From the NCBI GenBank assembly GCA_001896555.1, contig MPOS01000029.1, positions 26,640 through 90,639 on the forward strand: a stretch of 64,000 nucleotides of DNA. The letters are read 5' to 3'. Below the pieces are notes generated by a model. That model saw nothing but the letters and a program-made list of their open reading frames with translations, had not been told where the DNA came from and made no database searches. Position numbers and translations under genes: made by a program. The first letter of the stretch is position 1. Every line of letters begins with the position of its first letter. Below, piece by piece: positions 51,710 through 60,084 of the stretch. The stretch comes from Candidatus Phosphitivorax anaerolimi. GTDB taxonomy: Bacteria; Desulfobacterota; Desulfomonilia; UBA1062.

Positions 51710-53794
51710 TCACTTATGGCCCCGCTCGTACTCCAAGACAGCCTCTATCCCCTCAGCGAGGGTGAGTGGAGGCTTCCAGCCATAGGTACGATCGATCTTC
51801 GATGAATCGTACACGATCCTGTTCTGCGAGGATTTCAGGCGATATCGAGTCAGGAACGGCTTCCTTCCCATAACCGCGGTCAGCCGCTCCTGGAGCCTGA
51901 CTATCTCGTGAAGCGCCCGGTAAGGTATGTACACTACCCGTGCCTCGGGATAAAGCTTTCTGACGAGCATGTCCATGTAGTCTTTTTTTGTCAACCTTCC
52001 GGAGTCCACGACATTGAACACCTCGTTGTCTCCCCTGTCGCTTTGGATCGCGGTTATGATCGCATCGCAAAGATTGTCGATGTAGACGAGGGGAAGCACA
52101 AAATCCCCCGGACCGATGACCGCGAACAGCCTCGTGCCCAGCGAAAAGCCCATCATGGGTGTGAAGATCTCTCCGCCTGGACCGAATATGGTGCCGGGCC
52201 TGAGGCAGACGATGGGAACATCGCCCTGCTTCATCGCCTCACTCACCAGGTTCTCCGCCCTGAGCTTGGCAAGAGAGTAGAATCCCCGCTGCTCCGGCAA
52301 TCTCTCCAGGCTCGATTCCTCAGTGACGATCTGGTTCTCGGCATAGTCGGCCACGCCGTAGACGCTGCACGAACTGATGTACACGAGCCTTTTCACCCCG
52401 TTCTGCCGGCACAGATCGATCACGTTGCGCGTGCCTTGGACGGTGACGGTCTCGCCCTCCTCTTCTCTGCCCTCGGTGTCAGCAGCCGCATGGACCACGA
52501 AGTCCACGCCCTCGAACACAGGCCTCAGCGACTCGATGCTGCCCACGTCTCCGTACATGATCTCCACCGGCAGCATCTTAAGTCGCTTGATGTTCGAGAG
52601 TTTTCTCACCAGGGCCCTCACCGGATACCCCCTCTCACAAAGCATTTCCACCAAGCGCGTTCCGAGGAATCCCGACGCACCGGTCACGAGCACCCTCTGC
52701 CCCTCCCGCTTCTCCTGATGCACGATGTTCTCGAAGCGCAGCCCGGTGTTCTTCACCTGGGGCCATATCCTGTCCATCACGGCCAGGACGTTGAGCGCCT
52801 CGTGCTTTGACACAGGAACCTCTCCGCCCGACTTCACCGCGTCGTAGAACCTGTGTATCAGGTTCTTCATACCCTGGTAGGGCCGCAGCTTGCCCGTGCC
52901 GAATTCCCAGACGTTCTTCAGGGTGGCAGTCCCGAGCTGCCAGCTCTCGCTCAGGTTGTACGTGGCCTTCTGGGCCGCCTTGGGCAGACTGCTCACCGGG
53001 TGCACAACAGTGGTCATGGTATCGAAATTGACATGCACCATCATCTTTGTGCCGTAGATCCTCACGAAATGATGGTGTGGTTTTGAGGCAAAGGAGAAGG
53101 TCAACACCCCAAGGGCATCCCGACCCTTCACGAGGATCCTCAGCTCGTCGGAGATTCCCTGAGGCAACTCGCCCATGGACTTCTCCACGACCTGCACATC
53201 CTCCACATCCCCCAGAAAGGGCAGCATGACGTACAGGGGATGGGGCATGAAGTCGTGGAACACCCCGCCCGGAAGGCCATACAGCCACGGCAGAACATCG
53301 GGCCTGGGATAGCGCATGAAGGCGTCGATCCTCGTATTCAGGCCGTAGTGGCTCTCCACGTTGATAACCCTCCCCAGCCTGCCGGATCTGACGATTTCTC
53401 TAGCCTTGAGCATGCACGGATCAAAGAAATGATTGTGCATGCTGCAGAGTTCCACACCCTTTCTCTCTGCAAGGGAGAACAGCCTTTCTCCTTCATCCAG
53501 GCTCAGGCACATGGGTTTTTCCACAAGCACATGGCACCCCGCCTCGATCGCCTGAGAGGCCAGGTCAAAGTGCGTAAAGGGCGGTGTCACGATATGGATG
53601 ACATCAGGCCTGGCATCCTCGACAAGGGAAGCGATGTCCGGATAGCTCCTGTCGATACCGAACCTCTCCCTGCAGCGCATCGCGCGCTGCTCGCTGGCAT
53701 CTACCACCCCGACGATCTCCGCACCCGGATATGCCCGGGCGAAGTTAATGTGATAATCCGAGTTCAGCCCGCAGCCGACTATGGCGATTTTCAT
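51710..53794 (-). CDS. Gfo/Idh/MocA oxidoreductase fused to an NAD-dependent epimerase/dehydratase
   Basis: 694 residues. The N-terminal half (1-360) has IAIVGCGLNSDYHINFARA and CHVLVEKPMCLS (Glu92-Lys93-Pro94), as in Gfo/Idh/MocA enzymes. The C-terminal half starts at 368 (VLVTGASGFLGTRLVEMLCE), with VYISSCSVYGVA (Ser) and FYSLAKLRAENL (Tyr-Lys). Each half seems complete, including the linker at about 355-366 (ENIVHQEKREGQR). A bifunctional enzyme for making a rare sugar, with oxidation or reduction linked to epimerisation or dehydration, is an inference. The reading is uninterrupted, so the fusion is not an obvious error. Confidence 0.83.
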   Translation of the reverse strand: MKIAIVGCGLNSDYHINFARAYPGAEIVGVVDASEQRAMRCRERFGIDRSYPDIASLVEDARPDVIHIVTPPFTHFDLASQAIEAGCHVLVEKPMCLSLDEGERLFSLAERKGVELCSMHNHFFDPCMLKAREIVRSGRLGRVINVESHYGLNTRIDAFMRYPRPDVLPWLYGLPGGVFHDFMPHPLYVMLPFLGDVEDVQVVEKSMGELPQGISDELRILVKGRDALGVLTFSFASKPHHHFVRIYGTKMMVHVNFDTMTTVVHPVSSLPKAAQKATYNLSESWQLGTATLKNVWEFGTGKLRPYQGMKNLIHRFYDAVKSGGEVPVSKHEALNVLAVMDRIWPQVKNTGLRFENIVHQEKREGQRVLVTGASGFLGTRLVEMLCERGYPVRALVRKLSNIKRLKMLPVEIMYGDVGSIESLRPVFEGVDFVVHAAADTEGREEEGETVTVQGTRNVIDLCRQNGVKRLVYISSCSVYGVADYAENQIVTEESSLERLPEQRGFYSLAKLRAENLVSEAMKQGDVPIVCLRPGTIFGPGGEIFTPMMGFSLGTRLFAVIGPGDFVLPLVYIDNLCDAIITAIQSDRGDNEVFNVVDSGRLTKKDYMDMLVRKLYPEARVVYIPYRALHEIVRLQERLTAVMGRKPFLTRYRLKSSQNRIVYDSSKIDRTYGWKPPLTLAEGIEAVLEYERGHK

Positions 53795-53959
53795 GTTCTT
53801 ACACCTCTCATTCTTCCTGCCTGGTGATGAAGAGTCGAAATAACTATTGGAGATCGCTTGGATGTACTATAAGCTGATGAATCGATAATGGTTATCATGA
53901 AATCTCTACGGTCTTGCACCCAGTGATAGATTTAACAGTACTGCGATAGGAAACTGGCT

Positions 53960-54604
53960 CTACTTCTGGAGCTTCTTTCTGCATCCTGCAAGGCCGAAAA
54001 GGCCTGAACCAACAAGAATCAGAGTAGCTGGTTCGGGGATCGGAGCGGACCTCGACAGTGTGATGTCAGTGCTTGCATACAACCAATCCTCACCCAAGCC
54101 CAAGCCATACCAAGTGTCCGACAATCGTACATACGGCGCGAGGACATCAATCTCTGAAAAGAGGTCATACAGGGTCCAGTCTGAATGATAGAAATAGAAA
54201 TGCTCTCCGATCCAGTAGTCCCATTCACCTGAACCATTGTCGAGAAACCACATGAGATCCCCCATCATACTATCAAACCTTTCCATGTAGAAACTCCCAC
54301 CGGTTCCTTGGAAATGGTAGGCACTCTGCGGCGATGATTCACACGATATGTTGAAGGAATATTGGGAGATGAAATAAGAATACTGGTTGTTTCCGATTTC
54401 TGTGGCAGGAGGGGCAGGAATAGATAAGTCTCCGGACCACAATCTCAGTGTATCATCGATGACAACATTGCCAGTGACTATATAGACTTGGTAGTCATTA
54501 ACTATTGTTCCGTCAGCTGAGTAATTCCAGAGAGTAGCTTGCAGATACCCTGGTATAACGATGAATAAAATGATCAAGGGTATGGAAAAACAAATCCTTT
54601 TCAT
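53960..54604 (-). CDS. PEP-CTERM surface protein
   Basis: 214 residues. Signal peptide MKRICFSIPLIILFIVIPGY, then a Tyr/Trp/Ser-rich beta-type middle part with no recognised domain. The C-terminus is PIPEPATLILVGSGLFGLAG followed by CRKKLQK, a PEP-CTERM sorting signal. It should be exported, cleaved by exosortase and released or anchored with exopolysaccharide. No sigma-54 site was seen just upstream. The lectin/lyase-like gene ends 130 bp upstream with a hairpin between, so it may be read through or use its own promoter. Confidence 0.82.
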   Translation of the reverse strand: MKRICFSIPLIILFIVIPGYLQATLWNYSADGTIVNDYQVYIVTGNVVIDDTLRLWSGDLSIPAPPATEIGNNQYSYFISQYSFNISCESSPQSAYHFQGTGGSFYMERFDSMMGDLMWFLDNGSGEWDYWIGEHFYFYHSDWTLYDLFSEIDVLAPYVRLSDTWYGLGLGEDWLYASTDITLSRSAPIPEPATLILVGSGLFGLAGCRKKLQK

Positions 54605-54647
54605 TTATTACCCTCCCAAGTACACAAAGAGATATTAAAGATGGAAA

Positions 54648-54676
54648 GTGGGGCTTCGTCGTTTTGGAAGCCCCAC
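54648..54676 (-). terminator. Hairpin between the lectin/lyase-like and PEP-CTERM genes
   Basis: GTGGGGCTTC (54648-54657) and GAAGCCCCAC (54667-54676), a perfect 10-bp stem with a 9-nt loop, follows the lectin/lyase-like gene on the minus strand. The flank is TTTCC rather than a long T run. Confidence 0.6.
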
Positions 54677-54733
54677 CATGTTGTTTTAGCTTTTCTCAGA
54701 AAAGAACCAATCTATCCAACACTTCATCATTTT

Positions 54734-55636
54734 TCATTGAGATACCTGGGCCTCTATTCCAGTTGGTGGGCTAGGAGGAGGATCTGGCGGTAGACTGCTC
54801 GAGCCCAAGGGCCCGATGAAATACTTACCATTCGCATCTTTATTCGATGGCCTTGTATTAGTGACATAAAAATCATCAAAGTCTACATACATGGGTCTAC
54901 CATTATTAGGCGAGCTTTGATTTTCGCCTATTAAGAACCATGTCCATCCCTGTTGGGCCGTGGAATTATTCCTGCTGTAGTTAACCGCATAATTGGATGC
55001 AACCAACTTCCCGTTCAGCCAGAGTTCACCAACACCGTCAGAGCCATTTGTATCCATCTTTATATGAATTTCTACACAGAACCATGAACCGTCTGACTCA
55101 GTGCCATAAACATACTGCCAACCACGGCTATCATTGTATATTTGGTAGGCATCACCGCCGCCCTGCACTCCAACTACGATACCATTGCTCCAGCAAAATT
55201 CTGGAATCACATCACATCCGCTAACATTTGTGTGGATATATAACCATTTATCATAATTGAGATATGACCACTTGAACCCCTCCTCATATCTCATGTACCA
55301 GCGTATCCAAAGTTCTTTTTGAGGAGTTTTAAATGCCAGGCTTAGTCCACCACTGTTTACATTAGTACCATCGCCCTCCCAATGCCTTTGCCCTTTGCCC
55401 CCGGCACCGCCAGGATAATTTGCATCGGAAGTGATTTTCTCACCAAGCCCCTCGCATGTCCAACCTCCTCCTAGCGCTAATCCATCACACGATGGGCTAC
55501 CCTGCGACTGGTCCCATTCTAAACAGTCATACGTTGTTGACCAGGGAAGGTCTACTGCGGCATTTAGAGTTGATGCAGTGATGACGCAAATAAAAATGAT
55601 ACATGCCCTTAAAATGATTTTGTAAGTTTTTATCAT
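54734..55636 (-). CDS. Secreted concanavalin A-like lectin/polysaccharide-lyase-like protein
   Basis: 300 residues. Signal peptide MIKTYKIILRACIIFICVIT ends near LNA-AVD. The body is beta-rich: KELWIRWYMRYEEGFKWSYL, DGSWFCVEIHIKMDTNGSDG, GELWLNGKLVASNYAVNYSR, MYVDFDDFYVTNTRP. This pattern (WIRWY..., lWlNGk, fDDfyVtnt) resembles jelly-roll folds such as heparin-lyase-type enzymes. No catalytic residues could be named, so it may bind instead of cut. It ends SLPPDPPPSPPTGIEAQVSQ, a proline linker without a following domain, which hints at C-terminal truncation. A sigma-54 promoter lies in front. Confidence 0.7.
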   Translation of the reverse strand: MIKTYKIILRACIIFICVITASTLNAAVDLPWSTTYDCLEWDQSQGSPSCDGLALGGGWTCEGLGEKITSDANYPGGAGGKGQRHWEGDGTNVNSGGLSLAFKTPQKELWIRWYMRYEEGFKWSYLNYDKWLYIHTNVSGCDVIPEFCWSNGIVVGVQGGGDAYQIYNDSRGWQYVYGTESDGSWFCVEIHIKMDTNGSDGVGELWLNGKLVASNYAVNYSRNNSTAQQGWTWFLIGENQSSPNNGRPMYVDFDDFYVTNTRPSNKDANGKYFIGPLGSSSLPPDPPPSPPTGIEAQVSQ

Positions 55637-55676
55637 GAGTGATTCCTCCCAACATTCATTTACAAGTGACTACCTA

Positions 55677-55692
55677 AGCAAAGAAGATGCCA
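55677..55692 (-). promoter_or_regulatory. Predicted sigma-54 (-24/-12) promoter of the lectin/lyase-like gene
   Basis: On the minus strand it reads TGGCATCTTCTTTGCT, with GG and GC 10 bp apart. The -12 GC lies 42 bp before the ATG at 55636, almost the same layout as the promoter at 46551. The first five and last four bases of the two sites agree. Confidence 0.7.
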
Positions 55693-55863
55693 TATCATTT
55701 CAGTTCCATCTAATTATTATTAGTCTTTAAATATTATTAACTTGCACTGCTATCCATAATTATAGCATGATCATATTCTTATTTTGAATTCAAAAATGTA
55801 TTTCAGATCAACCAGTTTGTTCATCAACCTCCATGATGTTTTGAATTATCTGGTTAATTGTTG

Positions 55864-56805
55864 TCAGTAATGGTCTATGCAATGAGGCATAATTTCCCAC
55901 CGATTGTAATTATAGAAATCATTTAAAGGAATACGTTTCGATATATTCATCGCAAGGAGAACAAAATATTTAGACTTTATATTAATCGGAAAATATTTAT
56001 TTAATATCTTTCCTCTCTCGCTATTACCGTTGAATAAAGTTCGGATGAGAATCGCTTTTCTGCTGAGTATTGTATCTAGATATTCAAAAGCACGTCTAAC
56101 GAACATATCGTTATAAGATGTAAACTGCACATCAAGAAGTATTACTATTGGCAAGCCTTTCCATATATTTTTTCTTGTGTAGAAAATTGCCCGACAATTA
56201 TCTTCAATGAACTCATAAACATCATAATGTTTGGGATTTTCATCATACCTCCATCTTAAGTATTCATCATTCACTACAGGGGTGATCATCGTTTTTCCGA
56301 CCATTGTCGATTGATTATAATTTTTATACTTGTTTATAATCGGTTCCTTTCTCAACATCTTGAAAGGATTCAGGGGTCGCAGCCTGTGGTAAAATGTTGC
56401 AATCGGATAATATCCAATGCGTAAAAAAGACCCATAACTCATCCGCCCTGGAAATCCAATGAAAAAATCAACCTCTTGATTCTTGGCAATTTCTAAAGAA
56501 GATTGTAGTATCTGTGAGAATAAACCTTTTCCTCGATAGCGTACATCCGTAGCACTTTCTCCAGATTGATATCCGAGGAATATTTCGTTTTCATATGAAA
56601 ATTCCCAAGGTATCCATGAGTTAAAGGATATGACCTCATCTTTATCTTTTGCACAAATTAATATTGGTTTTTTCCGATCAGGGTTTTCAAACCTCCATCG
56701 GAAGGTGTCCTCATTACTGGTACCTGGAAATGTCGTTTCAAGGAGCTTTATACAAGCTGCTCTATCTTTCTTATCATACTCCTCTATTAAAAAATCATCC
56801 GCCAC
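55864..56805 (-). CDS. GNAT-type acetyltransferase of the EPS operon
   Basis: 313 residues from GTG 56805 (VADDFLIEEYDKKDRAACIK), with GGAGG upstream. VRYRGKGLFSQILQSSLEIA is the acetyl-CoA motif A (R/QxxGxG/A). The N-terminal half is a complete GNAT fold, and the extra 150 residues resemble Eis-like two-lobe proteins. The role is probably acetylation of a sugar or peptide in the EPS pathway. It is the last gene of a minus-strand run, ending in an AT-rich gap. It is co-directional with the deacetylase 24 bp upstream. Confidence 0.75.
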   Translation of the reverse strand: MADDFLIEEYDKKDRAACIKLLETTFPGTSNEDTFRWRFENPDRKKPILICAKDKDEVISFNSWIPWEFSYENEIFLGYQSGESATDVRYRGKGLFSQILQSSLEIAKNQEVDFFIGFPGRMSYGSFLRIGYYPIATFYHRLRPLNPFKMLRKEPIINKYKNYNQSTMVGKTMITPVVNDEYLRWRYDENPKHYDVYEFIEDNCRAIFYTRKNIWKGLPIVILLDVQFTSYNDMFVRRAFEYLDTILSRKAILIRTLFNGNSERGKILNKYFPINIKSKYFVLLAMNISKRIPLNDFYNYNRWEIMPHCIDHY

Positions 56806-56829
56806 CGGAAACCTCCTTTTATAGATTTG

Positions 56830-57660
56830 CTAAGCAAGTGATAATCTTATGCGGTTAATAATTATTTCTTTAGGTATCAGCCAATCATAGTTGCCGTTCA
56901 ATTTTAACTTAAACACACCCAGGGTATCCGAAGGCCATATTGTGATTCTGCGAGATTCATACCTCTTAGCTTCGTCATTAAAACGCCCCCAGTACGTTGT
57001 AACAGCTGAAAGATAATTCGATTGTTTGACAAACCTCACGGCCCGATAGTCAAGATCCCTTCTTTTCCCATACGGATAGGCAAACGATGTAACAGTATTC
57101 CCTGTGATATCTTCCAACATTTTCTTCGAATCACCGATCTCTCGTTGTAGTGTTGTATGATCTTGCGATCTGAGACGAATATGATTATGGGTATGGCTGC
57201 CGATGCCAAAACCCTCATTATGAAGCATCCGAAGATCCTTTGCTGACATTATTTGCAATAAGGGGATTGAATAGATCGAATCCCACTCATTCTTTTTGCC
57301 GAGATAATTCGTGGGGGCATATATTATTGCTGGTATCTTGTAATCTTTCAGAACAGGAACAGCGTATTCAAGCAAGTTTGTATAGGCGTCATCGAAAGTT
57401 ATTGCCACCATGGGCCTTTCATTCCCATTGCTCTCTTCGAGGATACCGTCCAAGGGAACGATATCATATTTTTCCCTTAAATGTACCATATGCTCTTTGA
57501 AAATCTGTGGACTTACGCATGCAGGATGCTGGGGTGCAATACCGTGGTATGCCAAAATGATACGCGGCTTCTCGTTCCAATTGACTTTGCGTCCTACATA
57601 ACCAATGGGGGATTTTGCGATCAGACGATACAGTTTTAACAGTAATGTGTCGAAGGCCAT
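56830..57660 (-). CDS. Polysaccharide deacetylase (NodB/CE4-like)
   Basis: 276 residues. RIILAYHGIA, VAITFDDAYTNLLEYAVPVL (TFDDA metal-binding Asp), GIGSHTHNHIRL (SHTHxH zinc ligands) and FAYPYGKRRDL form the NodB motifs. It would remove acetyl groups from a GlcNAc/ManNAc-containing polymer or precursor. No signal peptide is evident, but the N-terminus LLLKLYRLIAKSPIGYVGRK may be membrane-associated. It sits among glycosyltransferases. A second deacetylase, interrupted, is at 63280. Confidence 0.86.
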   Translation of the reverse strand: MAFDTLLLKLYRLIAKSPIGYVGRKVNWNEKPRIILAYHGIAPQHPACVSPQIFKEHMVHLREKYDIVPLDGILEESNGNERPMVAITFDDAYTNLLEYAVPVLKDYKIPAIIYAPTNYLGKKNEWDSIYSIPLLQIMSAKDLRMLHNEGFGIGSHTHNHIRLRSQDHTTLQREIGDSKKMLEDITGNTVTSFAYPYGKRRDLDYRAVRFVKQSNYLSAVTTYWGRFNDEAKRYESRRITIWPSDTLGVFKLKLNGNYDWLIPKEIIINRIRLSLA

Positions 57661-57680
57661 GGTTTAGCTTCCTTTATTTG

Positions 57681-58814
57681 TTATGCTTCACTGAACAATG
57701 TTTCATACTTCGAGATCCATTGTTTTAAACCATGCTTAGTGTGCACGTAATGATAAGCATTGTGAACGATTTTCTCTCGCAAGTTTGCATCATTCAACAA
57801 GCGGCTAATGGCACTTGCGAGCGCCGTCTCGTCATCGGAAGAAAAGAGTAGCCCCGTTTTCTCATGAAAAACAACCTCATTAATTCCCTGCACGTTGCTT
57901 CCAACTACTGGCACTTTAGCGGCCATCGCCTCCAGTACGCTCACTGGAAGACCTTCTGAAAAGGATGGCAGGCAAAATACATCAAACACTTTCAATATGT
58001 CAGCGATGTTTTCCTGATACCCAGTCATAATAACTCTTTCCTGAAGCCTAAATGTATGTATTAAGTCTATCAATTCACGCTCTGAATTCTCTCTATCTCC
58101 AGAAAAACCTTGACCAACCAACATTACCCGAAGGTGAGGGTTGTTTGAGCTCATTTGATCAAACGCTCGAATTAGGCATGCATGATTTTTTACCTTACGG
58201 AAATTTGCGATAGTCCCGACAACAAAATGGGATGGATATATCCCCCATTGCTCCCTTAACTTATCTCGATCAGCATGGTTAGCGAAGCGATCAACATTTA
58301 CTCCATTAACTATGACCTTAAATTTATGCATATACCTCGGATAGGAATTTTTAAAAGTATCACCTATTTCCTTGGATATACACACAACGGAATCTGTACG
58401 GCCGAGCATGTATCCAAAAATCTTTTTATGCTTACTTGATGCAACTCCTTGGGCTTCAGGGACAGAATGCTCCGTATAGACCAATCTTCGCTTGTGCAGT
58501 ATCTTGCTTCCAAGATAACTGTAAAAAAAAGGCATATAATGATGAGCATTGACCACATCAATATTATAACGCTTGATTATTTCCGACAGCCTGAGCATTG
58601 CCTTAAAATCAAAACCTTTTTTCTTTGAAATCCTGAAGGTTTCTTTGCACATCTCTTTAAATTTGTTTGATAAATCTCCCTCATTAAAATATGCCAGATA
58701 AGTATCAAACTGTTGGGGATCCAAAGACCTTATCAATTCCATAACGACACGTTCCGCGCCACCCATATGTATCTGGATTAACACAAAAAGAATATTAATC
58801 TTTTTCTCGCTCAT
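57681..58814 (-). CDS. Glycosyltransferase family 4
   Basis: 377 residues. IQIHMGGAERVVMELIRSLD is the N-terminal acceptor-domain loop of GT4. VVGTIANFRKVKNHACLIRA, VIMTGYQENIADILKVFDVF and LPSFSEGLPVSVLEAMAAKV (the EX7E motif region) are the donor-domain blocks. It transfers a sugar with retention, probably to an EPS lipid intermediate. It is 20 bp upstream of the deacetylase gene and 26 bp downstream of a GT2. Confidence 0.87.
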   Translation of the reverse strand: MSEKKINILFVLIQIHMGGAERVVMELIRSLDPQQFDTYLAYFNEGDLSNKFKEMCKETFRISKKKGFDFKAMLRLSEIIKRYNIDVVNAHHYMPFFYSYLGSKILHKRRLVYTEHSVPEAQGVASSKHKKIFGYMLGRTDSVVCISKEIGDTFKNSYPRYMHKFKVIVNGVNVDRFANHADRDKLREQWGIYPSHFVVGTIANFRKVKNHACLIRAFDQMSSNNPHLRVMLVGQGFSGDRENSERELIDLIHTFRLQERVIMTGYQENIADILKVFDVFCLPSFSEGLPVSVLEAMAAKVPVVGSNVQGINEVVFHEKTGLLFSSDDETALASAISRLLNDANLREKIVHNAYHYVHTKHGLKQWISKYETLFSEA

Positions 58815-58840
58815 CTTCTCTGCGCCCTATGGATATAAAG

Positions 58841-60073
58841 TTAAGCGTTGTCATGATCACTAACATTATTATCCCTGGACAGATGCCTGTCTGTGCGAAC
58901 CCACTTTTCTCCTCGATATATCCCTGTAACGCTTAATATATCTATGCATGCCTTCCACAGTAAGAAAAAAGGCGCGCGAAACAACGCCTTGAATACCTCC
59001 CGATATGATTTCGCCAGATACATCCCAGCTGCAAACAACGCTATCTGCGCAATAACCAGACATACACCCACTGTTATAGATAATAGCCTGAAATAGAATT
59101 TCGTGATAAGAACTGAAAGCATAAGGTATAGAATCGTGAGATTGAACTGCAATGAATAGTTAGGAAAAACCAGCGGCAAAGAAGCATCGACTGTAAACCA
59201 ATCAAACCTCCTGATCCCATCCTTCAGAAGCCCGAATCCATACCTTCTTAGGACTTGGAATCGGCCGCTCGACCAGCGTAATCTCTGAGTAGTAGCCTGT
59301 TCCAAGGATCGAGATTCCTGATGAAATACTTTCGCTTTCACAGCAAAGCCGATTTTTACCCGATCATGTATCAACTGGGCATAATACTCCCAATCCTCCC
59401 CTAACGAAAAAGCTGTCCATTTTTTTCTCATCAACAACTTCGTCGAAAAACAAATACCATTGCCCATCAAATACGATGAAAGTCCGAGCTTATATTTTGC
59501 ATGGTGATAGAACAAATTCCCTATCATTCGAGACACAAATAGGAGTTGGGTAAACCAGCTGTCTTCTCGATTTCCTACCGAATTGTGACACTGGATTGCT
59601 TCAAAGCCCTGATCAATTATCTTGTTCAGCTCCAGTAAAATATTCTTGTCCACAATGTTATCTGCATCTACGATAAGCAGAGCGTCATAATCATTCAACG
59701 GTATCTGTGTTATCGCCCAGTCGATCGCATACCCCTTTCCAATATGAGCCTCATCTTTTCGGATCAGCACATTGAAGGGAAATGTACCAGCAATTGATGC
59801 TGTTTGATCTGTACAGTTATCCGCAACTACATAGACCTGATAAACGGCTTTCGGATAATCGATTCCCAAAAGGCTGTCACACAAACGGGCAATGAGAAGT
59901 TCTTCATTATGAGCCGGGATCAGTATCGCGAACTTATTCCGGGTCTTCGGTTCTGCATGCTCCGGTTCCTTTACAAGAAAATATGCTGCAGCAAGGAACA
60001 GCAAGTACGCTGTTGCACAAGTCAGATATATCATCAGCCCGAAAATGACGACACTTATAATTAGTATCCACAT
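58841..60073 (-). CDS. Glycosyltransferase family 2, membrane-bound
   Basis: 410 residues. An N-terminal membrane segment (IISVVIFGLMIYLTCATAYL) is followed by FAILIPAHNEELLIARLCDS, VADNCTDQTASIAG, LIVDADNIVD (DxD) and QRLRWSSGRFQVLRR (Q/RxxRW). Several C-terminal membrane helices (about 300-380) suggest a processive or membrane-embedded enzyme like hyaluronan/cellulose-synthase relatives or N-glycan-like chain starters. The product is unknown. It lies between two GT4 genes of the same operon. Confidence 0.85.
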   Translation of the reverse strand: MWILIISVVIFGLMIYLTCATAYLLFLAAAYFLVKEPEHAEPKTRNKFAILIPAHNEELLIARLCDSLLGIDYPKAVYQVYVVADNCTDQTASIAGTFPFNVLIRKDEAHIGKGYAIDWAITQIPLNDYDALLIVDADNIVDKNILLELNKIIDQGFEAIQCHNSVGNREDSWFTQLLFVSRMIGNLFYHHAKYKLGLSSYLMGNGICFSTKLLMRKKWTAFSLGEDWEYYAQLIHDRVKIGFAVKAKVFHQESRSLEQATTQRLRWSSGRFQVLRRYGFGLLKDGIRRFDWFTVDASLPLVFPNYSLQFNLTILYLMLSVLITKFYFRLLSITVGVCLVIAQIALFAAGMYLAKSYREVFKALFRAPFFLLWKACIDILSVTGIYRGEKWVRTDRHLSRDNNVSDHDNA

Positions 60074-60084
60074 AAAAGTATACC

